The position numbers and the translations under genes are program-made. From the NCBI GenBank assembly GCA_029255685.2, contig CM055318.2, forward strand, positions 19,101,001 to 19,165,000: a stretch of DNA of 64,000 nt. Reading direction: 5' to 3'. Positions 12,558-22,659 of this stretch are shown in pieces. A model generated the notes under the pieces. That model worked only from the letters and a program-made list of their open reading frames with translations. It was not told the origin of the DNA and searched no databases. Positions within the stretch are counted from its first letter, which is position 1. Each line of letters opens with the position of its first letter. Source of the DNA: Silene conica. Its lineage: Eukaryota > Streptophyta > Magnoliopsida > Caryophyllales > Caryophyllaceae.

Positions 12558-13321
12558 TGTTGAAAATAGGGGCTTGTTAAGGGAGTTATTTTCTAACAAT
12601 TGTCCCACGTAGGGGAGTTATAGAAGTTTGTTTGTGTTTATATATCCTTCTATTACTACACATATCACTAGTGGGTCAAGGGAGCCTTTTGTAGAGGCTT
12701 TGCGAGGTGCTTAATTCAGCGCGCACACGCGCGCGTGCCCGAGCCCGGCCCAGATCCGGATTCAAGATTTGGGATTTGGGATTTGGGATTTGCCAATCGC
12801 CTGCGGCGGGCTGTGCCTATCTTTTTGGGCGGAGGATTTGTTTTTGCTGTGTGATAGTTAGAACCGTCTAGGTTCATCTGATGTTGAAACAGTCAGTCAA
12901 CTGACTGTTAGTGGGTGAGATATTCTCTCCCCACTTCCAGACCCTTGACTGCTGCTTTCGAGGAGGCAGTTCTCTGCTTTAGGGTTTATCTTCCTACCTA
13001 TATAAACCCTCATCTGCAAACTCAGAAATACACATCACTCTCATATCCTCTCTCAATTCTCTCTTCTTCTCATCTCTAAATTCTGGGTAATTGTTTTAAG
13101 TCGTTCCAAGTCTCACAGTTCCGAGTGGGCGGAGCTGCATGGAGACTGTAGTGTTAATCTTGGGTAACTACCGGCACCAGCTGATCGCCACCACGGTCGT
13201 ACCGGAAAAATAGTTTTCAAGGCAGTGGTCTCCTACCACGGCGCTACATTTTACGGTTCTGTCTTCTTTCCCTCTCGTTTTAACGATCTCTGTTTATTGT
13301 TGTTACAACATTTTACCAACA
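12558..13321 (+). repeat. Left LTR of Copia-1
   Basis: TGTTG...CAACA. Contains a GGGATTT heptamer repeat near 12766-12792 that is shorter in the right LTR, and a CGCGCGTGCCCG-rich patch. A TATATAAACCC stretch near 13000 is a plausible TATA box for the retroelement transcript. Confidence 0.88.
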
Positions 13322-13346
13322 ATTTGAAAACTATTTTGCTGTAACA

Positions 13347-14275
13347 ATGTCTGTTGTTTTGAAAATCGTATCCGATATGTCAAAACTTGAGGCTTTAGGC
13401 GGAAATAACTATAAGCGTTGGTCCCAGAAACTGTTAATGTTTTTTTAGCAATTGGATATTGATTATGTGCTGTTTAGTGACCCCCCTGCTCTAGTCGTTT
13501 CTGTCTTTCTGACCCCCCTGCCGCTAGTAAGGAAATAGCTACTGCATCGGCTGTTAATGGTGTTAAGTCAAATGAGGATGTTATTAAGAAAATCGAAAAG
13601 GATAACAAAACTGCTAGATGTCACATTCTTAATAACATGACAAACACCCCGTTCGATTTATTTCTTGTGAATAAATCTGCTAAAGTTATTTGGGAGGCTC
13701 TAGAGACTAAGTATGGGGCGGATGATGCTGAAAAAAGAAGTATGTTGTGGGAAAATGGTTGGGATTTCATATGGTTGACGAGAAACCTATCATGGAACAA
13801 GTTCACATTTATGAAAACCTTTGTGCTGATGTTGTTAATGAGGGCATGAAGCTTGATGACCTTTTTGTGGCTAATGTGTTGCTTGAGAAATTCCCCCCAT
13901 CCTGGTCTGACTATATAAACCAACTGAAACACAAAACGAAAGACCTGTCCCTTAAAGACCTTATAGGACATATGAGGACCGAGGAGGCTAATCGTCTTAA
14001 AGACCTTCCTGCTAGTCAATCTGTGACTATTCCTGCTGTTGCTGTTGTCAAAGCTAATCTGGTTGAGTCTGGTGGTTCGTCTTATGCTGAGAAATATAAG
14101 GGTAAGGGTAAGGCCAAGGTGTTCAGGGTAAGAACCAGCGTCCTGCTAATAAGAATGTTCCTGCCAAGAAGAACGGACCAGCTCCAAAGATTGAAAAAGC
14201 TGCTAAGGGTCCCATGATATGCTATGTGTGTGGAAAAGCTGGGCACAAAGCCTACCAATGTCCCGAGAAGAAATC
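13347..14275 (+). pseudogene. Copia-1 gag remnant with zinc knuckle
   Basis: Starts at ATG 13347 (MSVVLKIVSDMSKLEALGGN, then NYKRWSQKLL), followed by a stop near 13447. It continues in shifted frames: NKSAKVIWEALETKYGADD (13666-13730), then LLEKFPPSWSDYINQLKHKT (from about 13880), typical of the copia gag domain. A CCHC knuckle, C-Y-V-C-G-K-A-G-H-K-A-Y-Q-C (CX2CX4HX4C), is intact at 14220-14261. At least one stop and two frame changes make it non-functional. Confidence 0.85.
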
Positions 14276-14399
14276 TGTTGAAGCCAATGTTGCTGTAACT
14301 GATAATGATGTTATTGCTGTTGTGGTTGTGGAAGCTAATCTGGTGGGTAATGCTGCTGAATGTTATGCTATGTGTGTGGAATGCTAATAATGATGTTAT

Positions 14400-15470
14400 T
14401 GCTGCTATGTCCTGAGATCTATATGTCTCAACCTGAAGGTTTTGTGATTGAGGGTCAAGAGAGTCAAGTGTGTAAACTGAACAAGTCTCTTTATGGACTG
14501 AAACAAGCACCCAAACAGTGGTATGAGAAATTTAACAACACTTTGATAAGTAATGGCTATGTGGTTAACAATTCTGATTCATGTGTTTATTCAAAAGTGA
14601 TGGAATCTGATTGTGTGATTATATGCCTATATGTTCATGACATGTTAATACTTGGTAATCATTTGAATGTGATTGTAACACCCCATTCGATTATGAGGTT
14701 GAAATTGAGATATGTGAAGATTTGTCCCACATCGGTAGATTGAGAGGCTTGTGATATATTTATAATGGATCCAACCCACCATCTAGTAACAAGATCTTAT
14801 GCTTTTGGGCTTAAGTGAGGACAAATAATAGGCCCAAAGGTATACCTTTCATCTTATTGGGGGTGTGTTACGACCGTGGTGGGTCGGGTTGTTACAAATG
14901 GTATCAGAGCGACCCTGCGACCGTGTGGTGAGCCTGTGGTCGAGAGTACCCGGGTCACCCATCTAGCGGGGGAGGATTCTGGGCTTGGTTGCGGTCAGGT
15001 TTAAGGCACAACGAGGACGTTGTGTTCTTAAGTGGGGAAGATTATAACACCCCATTCGATTATGAGGTTGAAATTGAGATATGTGAAGATTTATCCCACA
15101 TCGGTAGATTGAGAGGCTTGTGATATATTTATAATGGATCCAACCCACCATCTAGTAACAAGATCTTGTGCTTTTGGGCTTAAGTGAGGACAAATAATAG
15201 GCCCAAAGGTATACCTTCCATCTTATTGGGAGTGTGTTACGACCGTGGTGGGTCGGGTTGTTACAGTGATAATTAGAACCAAAGAGTTTTTGTCATCGCA
15301 ATTTGAGATGAAGGACTTAGGAGAGGCTGATGTATTCCTAGGAGTTAAGGTTATCCGAAACCATTATGGAATCTGTCTAAGTCAAGCTCATCATGTTTAA
15401 AAAGTTTAACTGCTTTGATAATGTGCCTGCTAAAACACCATATGATGCTAGTATATAGTTGTCTAAAAAC
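14400..15470 (+). pseudogene. Copia-1 reverse transcriptase remnant, split by a TRIM
   Basis: The left half encodes QPEGFVIEG, KLNKSLYGLKQAPKQWYEKF and a catalytic-loop word 'YVHDML' (about 14630), where copia enzymes have YVDDM; loss of the first Asp would inactivate it. The frame stops making sense at 14673, where the TRIM begins, and resumes after 15270 with SSQFEMKDLGEADVFLGVKV. The target site of the TRIM (GTGAT) is duplicated on both sides of the break. Confidence 0.85.
14674..15265 (+). mobile_element. TRIM (terminal-repeat retrotransposon in miniature)
   Basis: Two 223-bp LTRs (14674-14896 and 15043-15265), almost identical, beginning TGTAACACC (TATAACACC in the right copy) and ending GTTGTTACA. 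Right after the left LTR comes a primer-binding site TGGTATCAGAGC (14899-14910), complementary to initiator Met-tRNA. A purine-rich AGTGGGGAAGA precedes the right LTR. The internal part is only 146 bp and non-coding. Perfect 5-bp target duplication GTGAT (14669-14673 and 15266-15270). It needs enzymes in trans. Confidence 0.95.
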
Positions 15471-16145
15471 TTGGGTAAAAGTGTATCCCAAGAAGAGTAT
15501 GCTAAAATCCTAGGTAATGTGATGTTTTCAATGAACTGTACTCGACCAGATATTGCATATGCAGTAAGTAGACTAAGTCGTTATACACATAACCCTAGTA
15601 GTGAACACTGGACTGCTCTTCGTCGTTTACTAAAGTACCTAAAAGGAACAGCTGATCTTTGTTTGCATTATGGTAAATTTCCTGTTGTGTTAGAAGGATA
15701 TTGTGATGCGAACTGGGTTGCAGGTAACGATAATATTTGTTCTACTAGTGGTTAGGTCTTCACCTTGGGTGGAGGTGCCATATCGTGGAAGTCTTCTAAA
15801 CAGACTTGTATTGCACGCTCCACCATGGAATCGGAGTTCATAGCACTTGAGTTGGCAGGACAAGAGGCTGACTGGTTGAGAAGCCTTTTGGCAGATATAC
15901 CACTGTGGGGCGGGCGGCTTACACCGGTCTCCCTACTTTGTGACTCGACATCTGCTAATGGTGTTGCAAAGAATAGTGTATATAATGCAAAAAAGAGACA
16001 GATTCGAATAAGGCACGCACCAGTCAAACAACTCCAAGATAATGGAGTAATTGTTATAGACTGTGTGAAGTCTGAAAGCAATGTAGCTGATCCCTTTACT
16101 AAAGGGCTGGCTAGAAGACTAGTTGTTGAAACGTCGAGGGAATAA
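15459..16145 (+). pseudogene. Copia-1 RNase H remnant
   Basis: Encodes the end of reverse transcriptase ([20 protein letters not shown] near 15530) and the copia-type RNase H: GYCDANW (first catalytic Asp, near 15700), [11 protein letters not shown] (catalytic Glu, near 15820) and [14 protein letters not shown] (second Asp, near 15940), ending [13 protein letters not shown]. One stop, TAG, at 15753-15755 interrupts an otherwise open frame. Confidence 0.88.
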
Positions 16146-16659
16146 GTCTTAAATCCTTAAGTCAAGTTATTTAGTGACACTTGACTAGGCTTAAAGTCTT
16201 ATTCATATGACGTTGTATGATTCATAGCCTTTATGGTGGTGCTTTTGAGACGCAATTGATGAATTATGTACCAGGTTGGACTTATGTCCTTAATGGCTCT
16301 TGTGAGAAGTGTTATTGAGAAGCACTTGAGCCACCTATGCAGGTATGATGATCACAAGACTATGAGAAGTCCTATGAACATGTCTGCCAATACCAAGGAC
16401 AGCGGATTACTCTAAAAAGAGCGCGTTGCACTTTCGCGGAACAATCCTGATCTGGAGGTATGATATGTGTTGTGGGGGGTATCGACTGAAGCTCAGCTAG
16501 GAATTCAAATCGCAAGATATTCTCTCGCTGTAAGTAAGTTGTTTCGTCATAGCACTAAAGTGTCAATTCAAATCGAAAGATACTGATACCTAAGTATCCA
16601 ATCCTTTCTTTTACCCAGGAATTTCTTCTTCCTTCTTTCGGGTGCCCCTAGTGGGGGAT

Positions 16660-17416
16660 TGTTGGAAATAGGGGCTTGTTAAGGGGAGTCATTTTCTAAC
16701 AACTGTCCCACATAGGATAGTTATAGAAGTTTGTTTGTGTTTATATATCCTTCTATTACTACGCCTATCACTAGTGGGTCAAACGAACCTTTTGTAGAGG
16801 CTTTGCGAGGTGCTTAATTCAGCTCGCACACGCGCGCGTGCCCGTGCCCGAGCCCGGATCCGGATCCGGATTCGAGATTTGGGATTTGGCAATAGCCTGC
16901 GGCGGGCTGTGCCTATCTTTTTGGGCCGAGGATTTGTTTTTGCTGTGTGATAGTCAGAACCGTATAGGCTCATCTGATGTTGAAATAGTCGGTCAACTGA
17001 CTGTTAGTGAGTGAGATATTCTCTCCCCACTTCCAGCCCCTTGACTGCTGCTTTCGAGGAGGCAGTTCTCTGCTTTAGGGTTTATGTTCCTACCTGTATA
17101 AACCCTCCTCTGCAAACTCAGAAATACACATCACTCTCATATCCTCTCTCAATTCTCTCTTCTTCTCATCTCTAAATTCTGGGTAATTGTTTTTAGTCGT
17201 TCCAAGTCTCACAGTTCCGAGTGGGCGGAGCTGCATGGAGACTGTAGTGTTAACCTTGGGTAACTACCGGCACCAGCTGATCGCCACCACGGTCGTACCG
17301 GAAAAATTGTTTTCAAGGCAGTGGTCTCCTACCACGGCGCTACATTTTACGGTTCTGTCTTCTTTCCCTTTCGTTTTACGATCTCTGTTTATTGTTGTTA
17401 CAGCATTTTACCAACA
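16660..17416 (+). repeat. Right LTR of Copia-1
   Basis: Close copy of 12558-13321 with small indels. It ends CCAACA at 17411-17416 and is followed by AAATT. Confidence 0.88.
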
Positions 17417-18889
17417 AAATTCTCATTTAAGACGGAAGTGTAATTCGTAGAATTGCAGTAATAAAAAAGAACATAGATACCAAATTTGCAGCGACGAGGT
17501 AAAGAGCATCTGCCTTAAAAACTATTTCGGCTCGACCGAGGTGGCAATCAGCAAGGCCGGTAGTTCCCTAAGGTTTGACACTGCGGCACCTAGACTCGCC
17601 CACTCGAGACTAGACGTTATGGAACGATCTTCAAAAACAGTACCCAGAAAGTTTTCGAGAGAGAATGAAGAACGAAAAGGAGAAAGTTTGAGAATTGTTG
17701 TGTTGTGAAGTGAAATGTGTTGCTCTATTTATAAGGGAAACAGAGCAGCAATGGAGCAAAATTGCTTCCACAAAAGAAGCAGTCAAGGCATGGGCAAGAT
17801 ACATGGAGCTAAAACAGCTCCTTAATATCAGGCAGAAAAAGTCTTCTTTGACTGACTCTTACAAGACTCAAACAAATAAGCCCACTTCGATCACAAACTA
17901 GCCAAAAAGGTAAAAATGAGCCTTTGGCCCGCACCGCAAGTACTCTACCCAAACCCGAGCACGAGCACGAGCCGAGCCGAGCCGAGCCTAAGAACCTTGG
18001 TGACTGCCGCGTGAGAGAAGATTAGAGAGTTGGAGAAGAACGAGTGTAAGAGGCTGTCATCACCATTATCATCTTCATCGTTGAATTGCTGTAAGTTTAA
18101 CACGTTTATTCTCACGCTTAACAACCTTTGACATAGTATTTTCTGACCTAGAGTGATCTTTGTAGGACCCTTAACATCTTTACCATCGTTAAACCACCAT
18201 AGGACCACCGTGGGTGTCACAACAACCACCATTAGTGGCGACAGTAGCAATGTTATGCTTGTAACTATTTCGTTTTTATTGCTGATTCGACTACTGTTTT
18301 GGTTTGATTTTTAGCAAGATTTTATGGGTAATGGTAGTAGGATGTTGGTAGGTTATATGGGTGGTTGTAGGGTGTCTCGTGGTGGCCGGAGCAACACCAA
18401 AAAGGGTTGTTTTAGGTTCGTTTTATAAACAAGGGAAACACAGGGGGTGCGAGTGTATGTCAGCGTTTTTTATACGGTTGTTTCAGGTGGTTTTGAGTGG
18501 TGTCGAGGCCTGGTGGTTTCCACCAGGGAGTCGTGAGAGATGAGTGGTGTCGAGGGTGGTGTAGGGTTGGTGGTTAGAGTAATGGTGATAGCACTGGAGT
18601 CGGGTTTTTGTAAGGGTTTTGTCACGGTTGTTGCAGGGGTTAGTGCAGGCTACCGGTTGTTGTAGGGAAATCGAAAGCTAGTATGGTCGAGTCAGGGGCT
18701 GTGGTTGATGTCAGTGGGTGCGATGTGGTGCAGTGGTGGCAGCCACTGTGGAGTCGTGGTAGTCAGACGGCCAGAGGGTGGTCGATGGGGGATGTTTCTG
18801 GTGGCGGCAGGAGCGTAGGGTAGGGTTGTCGTGTGGTGTTTAAGTATATTTATGTGATGGAGGATAAAATAAATTAGGATTAGTTTAGT
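17417..18889. other. Intergenic DNA, partly G/T-rich, no gene recognised
   Basis: Flank of Copia-1, with GAGCCGAGCCGAGCC and GAGCACGAGCACGAGC microsatellite words near 17958-17990. From about 18300 to 18850 the + strand is strongly G/T-rich (GTGGT words), with open frames on both strands that look like composition effects. Confidence 0.4.
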
Positions 18890-19080
18890 AAACATGTCAT
18901 TTTGTGTCGGGTTCGTGTTTAAAGAGCTCAACCTAAACCCGACCCAATTAAATATCGTGTCGTGTTCGTGTCGACCCACTTACATAAATGGGTCATTGAG
19001 CCTCAACCCAAACCCGCTAATTTCATGTCGGGTTCGTGTCGTGTTTTCGTGTCGTGTCATTATTTGCCAGCTCTACATGA
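18890..19080. repeat. GTGTCGTGT-rich repeat, probable DNA-transposon terminus
   Basis: Dense CGTGTCGTGTTCGTGTCG and GGGTTCGTGT words, with GGGTC words between, ending ATTTGCCAGCTCTACATGA. The 'AGAGCTGGCAA..ACACGACACG' style (reverse strand) is common at ends of plant hAT-like elements. The matching other end was not found, so this may be a fragment. Confidence 0.35.
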
Positions 19081-20557
19081 GACCCACATATAAGGTTTTA
19101 TCTTAATATTAATTGGTATTATATATAATAATATAAAAAGGCTAGATTGAGCATAATATCGCGACACGTGGCGGCGCTAGATGATTAGAACCATTTACTT
19201 GATGTATAATTAAAAAGACAATTGTGGTAAATATAATTATAATTAAGAGATATATTATTACAATGTTTATGTGTTAATTGAATCAAAGATAATCAAGAGT
19301 CGGTAATCTAAAACATCAACCATTTAATTTATATATAGGTTAATAATTAATTAAAACTTTTCATATTTTTTAACACCCACATTTTTATTAACATTTGTCC
19401 CTATTTAATTCATTTTTTAAATTAAACATGGTAAAAAATTTATTAAAACTTTTCATAATACTCAACACCCATCAAATTAATTAGAAAGTTATTCCTATTT
19501 AATTAATTTTTGTAATATAATATGTTAATAAATTAATTAAAACTCTTTATATATATTACTTAACATCCATAATGTTTCATTAACATTTTTTGTTATTTAA
19601 TTCGCCTCTTGAGTTTCTCCACAATCAATTATCTAATTTAATAATATCACAAAATAAATTAAATTTAAAAATAAATATGAGAATTTATGGTTATGTAATG
19701 TCTATACAAACAATAATTCATATAATAATTTATATTCACTCTATTTATTTAATACCTATTGTCCATGAGTTTTTCTATGTAGTGGATTATATTCTACGGT
19801 TTAATTTAATTATTTGATGATAGTGAGTATATTGAAAATTATTATTGAGTGTTGTTGTTGTTACGGTACGGTGATTGGTGTGCAAGAAAATATATTTTAG
19901 TTTGTTACGTTGTTGGTTTTTATAATTGTTTGTTATATATATTTAAATTCATGTTTTCTATTTGGTATACTTTAAATGATTTACATGTGACAATGGTTTG
20001 ATTCATTTGTCAAGTTTTTGTCAGGTTAATGTTTTAACTTTTGGTCAAAATATTTTTTTATATAAGTTTTAAAGTATCATGAAATGTATGTAAATGCAGA
20101 TAAAGCAACGCATCACATGTGTATTTGAAGAGGGAAGAAATATAAAAGACACGGAACCAAGGTAAAATAAAAGTTTAAAAAAGCAAGGTAAAAACTTATA
20201 AGTTAGGGATGTATTAAAAGATATACTCGCATAAAATAGCGCATATTTTAAGTTAATGAGTCGGAAAGTTTACGGTGCAAATTCAAGATAATTATTTTGT
20301 TCATATATATCTGTTTTTGCAACTAACAAAAAAAATATTTATTTTCGTAATTTAAACTATTAATTGTTTTAAAAAATATGTAATTGTCTTTTTCACTATA
20401 GGTTGTAATTGTCTTGTATTATAGATTTTAATTAATGTAAAAATTTGTTATACATTTATTTTTAAACATTGGCGTTCAATTTTGTGAATAAAAATATACG
20501 TCAAAAATCTAAGAAAACATAAAATTATCCCGTGCATTACACGGGCCACAAAACTAG
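19081..20557 (+). mobile_element. Helitron-like element A (3' end clear, 5' end uncertain)
   Basis: A Helitron-type 3' terminus: hairpin CCCGTGCATTACACGGG (20529-20545), eight bases, then CTAG (20554-20557) followed by T. A 5' candidate is the AATATAAAAAGGC word near 19129, which resembles Helitron starts but lacks a clear TC. The interior is AT-rich and non-coding, so non-autonomous. Confidence 0.5.
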
Positions 20558-20580
20558 TCTATACATAATATAAAAAGGCA
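20558..20580 (+). mobile_element. Helitron-like 5' end (element B)
   Basis: TCTATACATAATATAAAAAG begins directly after the CTAG of element A. It has the leading TC and the (TA)-rich..AAAAAGGC pattern seen at plant Helitron starts. Its own 3' end is not certain; the next hairpin plus CTAG is at 25386. Confidence 0.45.
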
Positions 20581-20741
20581 AGACAAAGCACCACATTTTA
20601 CCATTTTACTTTTGAGAAATTCTAGCAAGCCACATCATTATTTAAAAAAAACTAATGAATTTACAAACATTAAATACATATCAAGTTTTTAAATAGCATA
20701 ATAACGAATAAAGTTTAAACTCATAATTTTTAATAAATTTA

Positions 20742-22292
20742 AGAGTAAATTAACAAAAACTCCCTTCAATATACCACTTTTCAAAATTAACTCCCTTATG
20801 AAAACTTTTTAATTTTTTACACCCAAAAGATGTACTCTGATCAAAATTTACTCCCAAACTGACGCACAGGGAGAATATTCCGTCAAAATCGAATATTCTT
20901 AATTTAATTGTATTTTTTGGACGAATTTGCCCTTCCCTTCTTTTATTTTTACCTCATTCATCTTCATACATTCATCTTCCTACATTCATACATTCATTTT
21001 CATACCTCCCTTCATCTTCATACATTCATTCATCTTCTCTCCCTCATTCATACACTTCATCCCCATCTTTATACATCCTTTCCTTCATTATCATCAACAA
21101 ATCTCCTACAAATTTTGGTACTCATTTATAAAATTAATCTCAAACAATGATTTAGTCATCCATTTGATGAGTAGAGCAGATTCCTCTGGCCGCTGAATTA
21201 TACTTCCTCCATTCCAATCAATTCTATACATTTCACTTTTTGGGCACTATTCATAAGTCGAGTGAATCTTCGACACAACTTCTAATATATAACATAAAAG
21301 ATAGTCGTGTGAGATCTTGTTTAAATTGTCTTACCGAGTATATTGTGAATATCAAAGTTTTATAATTTTTATCAAGACGTAACTAAAGATATTAACAAAA
21401 CAAAACGGGTATTGGCAAACGTGAATAAAGTAAATGTATAGAATTGATTGGAATGGAGGAAGTATTAGGTAGCATTCATCATCAGCAAAATGCCTTACAA
21501 CTTGTCAAATAAAGGTGAATACGACAAAGAAGTGCAGGAACTCATCAGCAAGACGACAGTTCAAAGGCACGACCGTCTACTATACAATTCATAAATCAAT
21601 AATTTAATCTTTCGCATTGCTTTATTCGTCACACAATCAAACCCAGAAATTAAATTTTTGATTGGGATTTCGGGGTTTTAAACAATAATTTGGGGGGTTT
21701 GAACCTAAATTTGGGGATTTTGAACTCAGAAATTAGACTATAAAACAAAAAAAGTTAGGTTTCAAACCCAGAAATTATATTTACAATCACTAAAATTAGA
21801 GTTTAAAACACACAAGTTAGGGATATACATCAATATATTAGGGGAAATTAAGGTTTTGAACCCATAAATTTGTCAACATTAAACCCAGGAAAAATGGTTT
21901 ATAACTATCAATATAGGACTATGAACAAATAAATTATGGTAAAACAAGATGAGTGAAAAGTTTTGGGTGAAGATACAGATCAAAAGAGTTTCAATAAGAG
22001 AGGCGCGGTATCTTGAATCAATTGTGGGGAGGAATTTTATTTAGTTTTCATGGAGATCAATGGTTGGGAGAGACAAAATTTGGGTTTGTTGCATAAGTAG
22101 GTAGAAGATGAAGTCTACAGCATTAAAATAGGGGCAAAACGGTCATAAAAAACACATTTTCACCGATTTATCACTTTGGGAGCAAATTTTGATTAGAGTA
22201 CATCTTTTGGGGGTAAAAAATTAAAAAGTTTTCATAAGGGAGTTAATTTTGAAAAGTGTTATATTGAAGGGAGTAATTGTTAATTTTACTCT
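20742..22292. mobile_element. Long-terminal-inverted-repeat element
   Basis: Arms of about 117 bp (20742-20858 and 22175-22292) are near-perfect inverted copies, starting AGAGTAAATTAAC and including CAAAATTAACTCCCTTATGA and AAAAGATGTACTCT. A possible 7-bp duplication AAATTTA flanks both sides (20735-20741 and 22293-22299), but in AT-rich DNA this is weak. The interior has CATTCATCTTC-type pyrimidine repeats (20945-21090) and a nested Stowaway, and no transposase. Long arms suggest a MULE-type element; superfamily not proven. Confidence 0.7.
21203..21462. mobile_element. Stowaway-like MITE
   Basis: Ends CTTCCTCCATTCCAATCAAT and ATTGATTGGAATGGAGGAAG are perfect inverted copies, flanked by TA on both sides (21201-21202 and 21463-21464). 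260 bp, non-coding, nested in the long-inverted-repeat element. Confidence 0.85.
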
Positions 22293-22659
22293 AAATTTAA
22301 CTAAAATTAATAAATCAAAATGCATGCTAAATTTAAAATTTACATGTTCATTGTTAGAATAAGTTAATCCCCAAATAAAAAAAACACATCACTATAAATT
22401 TACATCATGCAACTATTTTTTTTTATTTTTTTTTTTGCAAAAAGGTATAATTCTTTCTATTCTTCCTCAATGGGGCAAAAGAAAAGAAAAGAATACAATT
22501 TTTACAAAGTAATATCCACTTGAGCCTTAGACGAAAGGCTCAAAGAAAAAAGAATAAGAAACCACCTAAATTCTTTCCTGCCTATTTACAAAACACTAAA
22601 ACTTCAAGGGATCATGCAACTATTTTGTTTTGCAATAAAGATTAAATTATATACATCTA

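Larger units (their letters stand above)
12558..17416 (+). mobile_element. Defective Ty1/copia retrotransposon (Copia-1)
   Basis: Two closely similar direct repeats (12558-13321, 764 bp; 16660-17416, 757 bp) both start TGTTG and end CAACA. The flanking pentamers ACATT and AAATT differ by one base, a probable aged target duplication. A purine tract (GTGGGGGA) precedes the right LTR. The interior encodes gag, a zinc knuckle, part of reverse transcriptase and RNase H, in that copia-like order. The protease and integrase region is missing: the knuckle ends near 14262 and reverse transcriptase words begin near 14430. A TRIM is inserted at 14674-15265. Not autonomous. Confidence 0.9.

Noticed and set aside
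14674..15265. TRIM as a Cassandra element
   Set aside because: Its LTR has no recognisable 5S rRNA promoter block.
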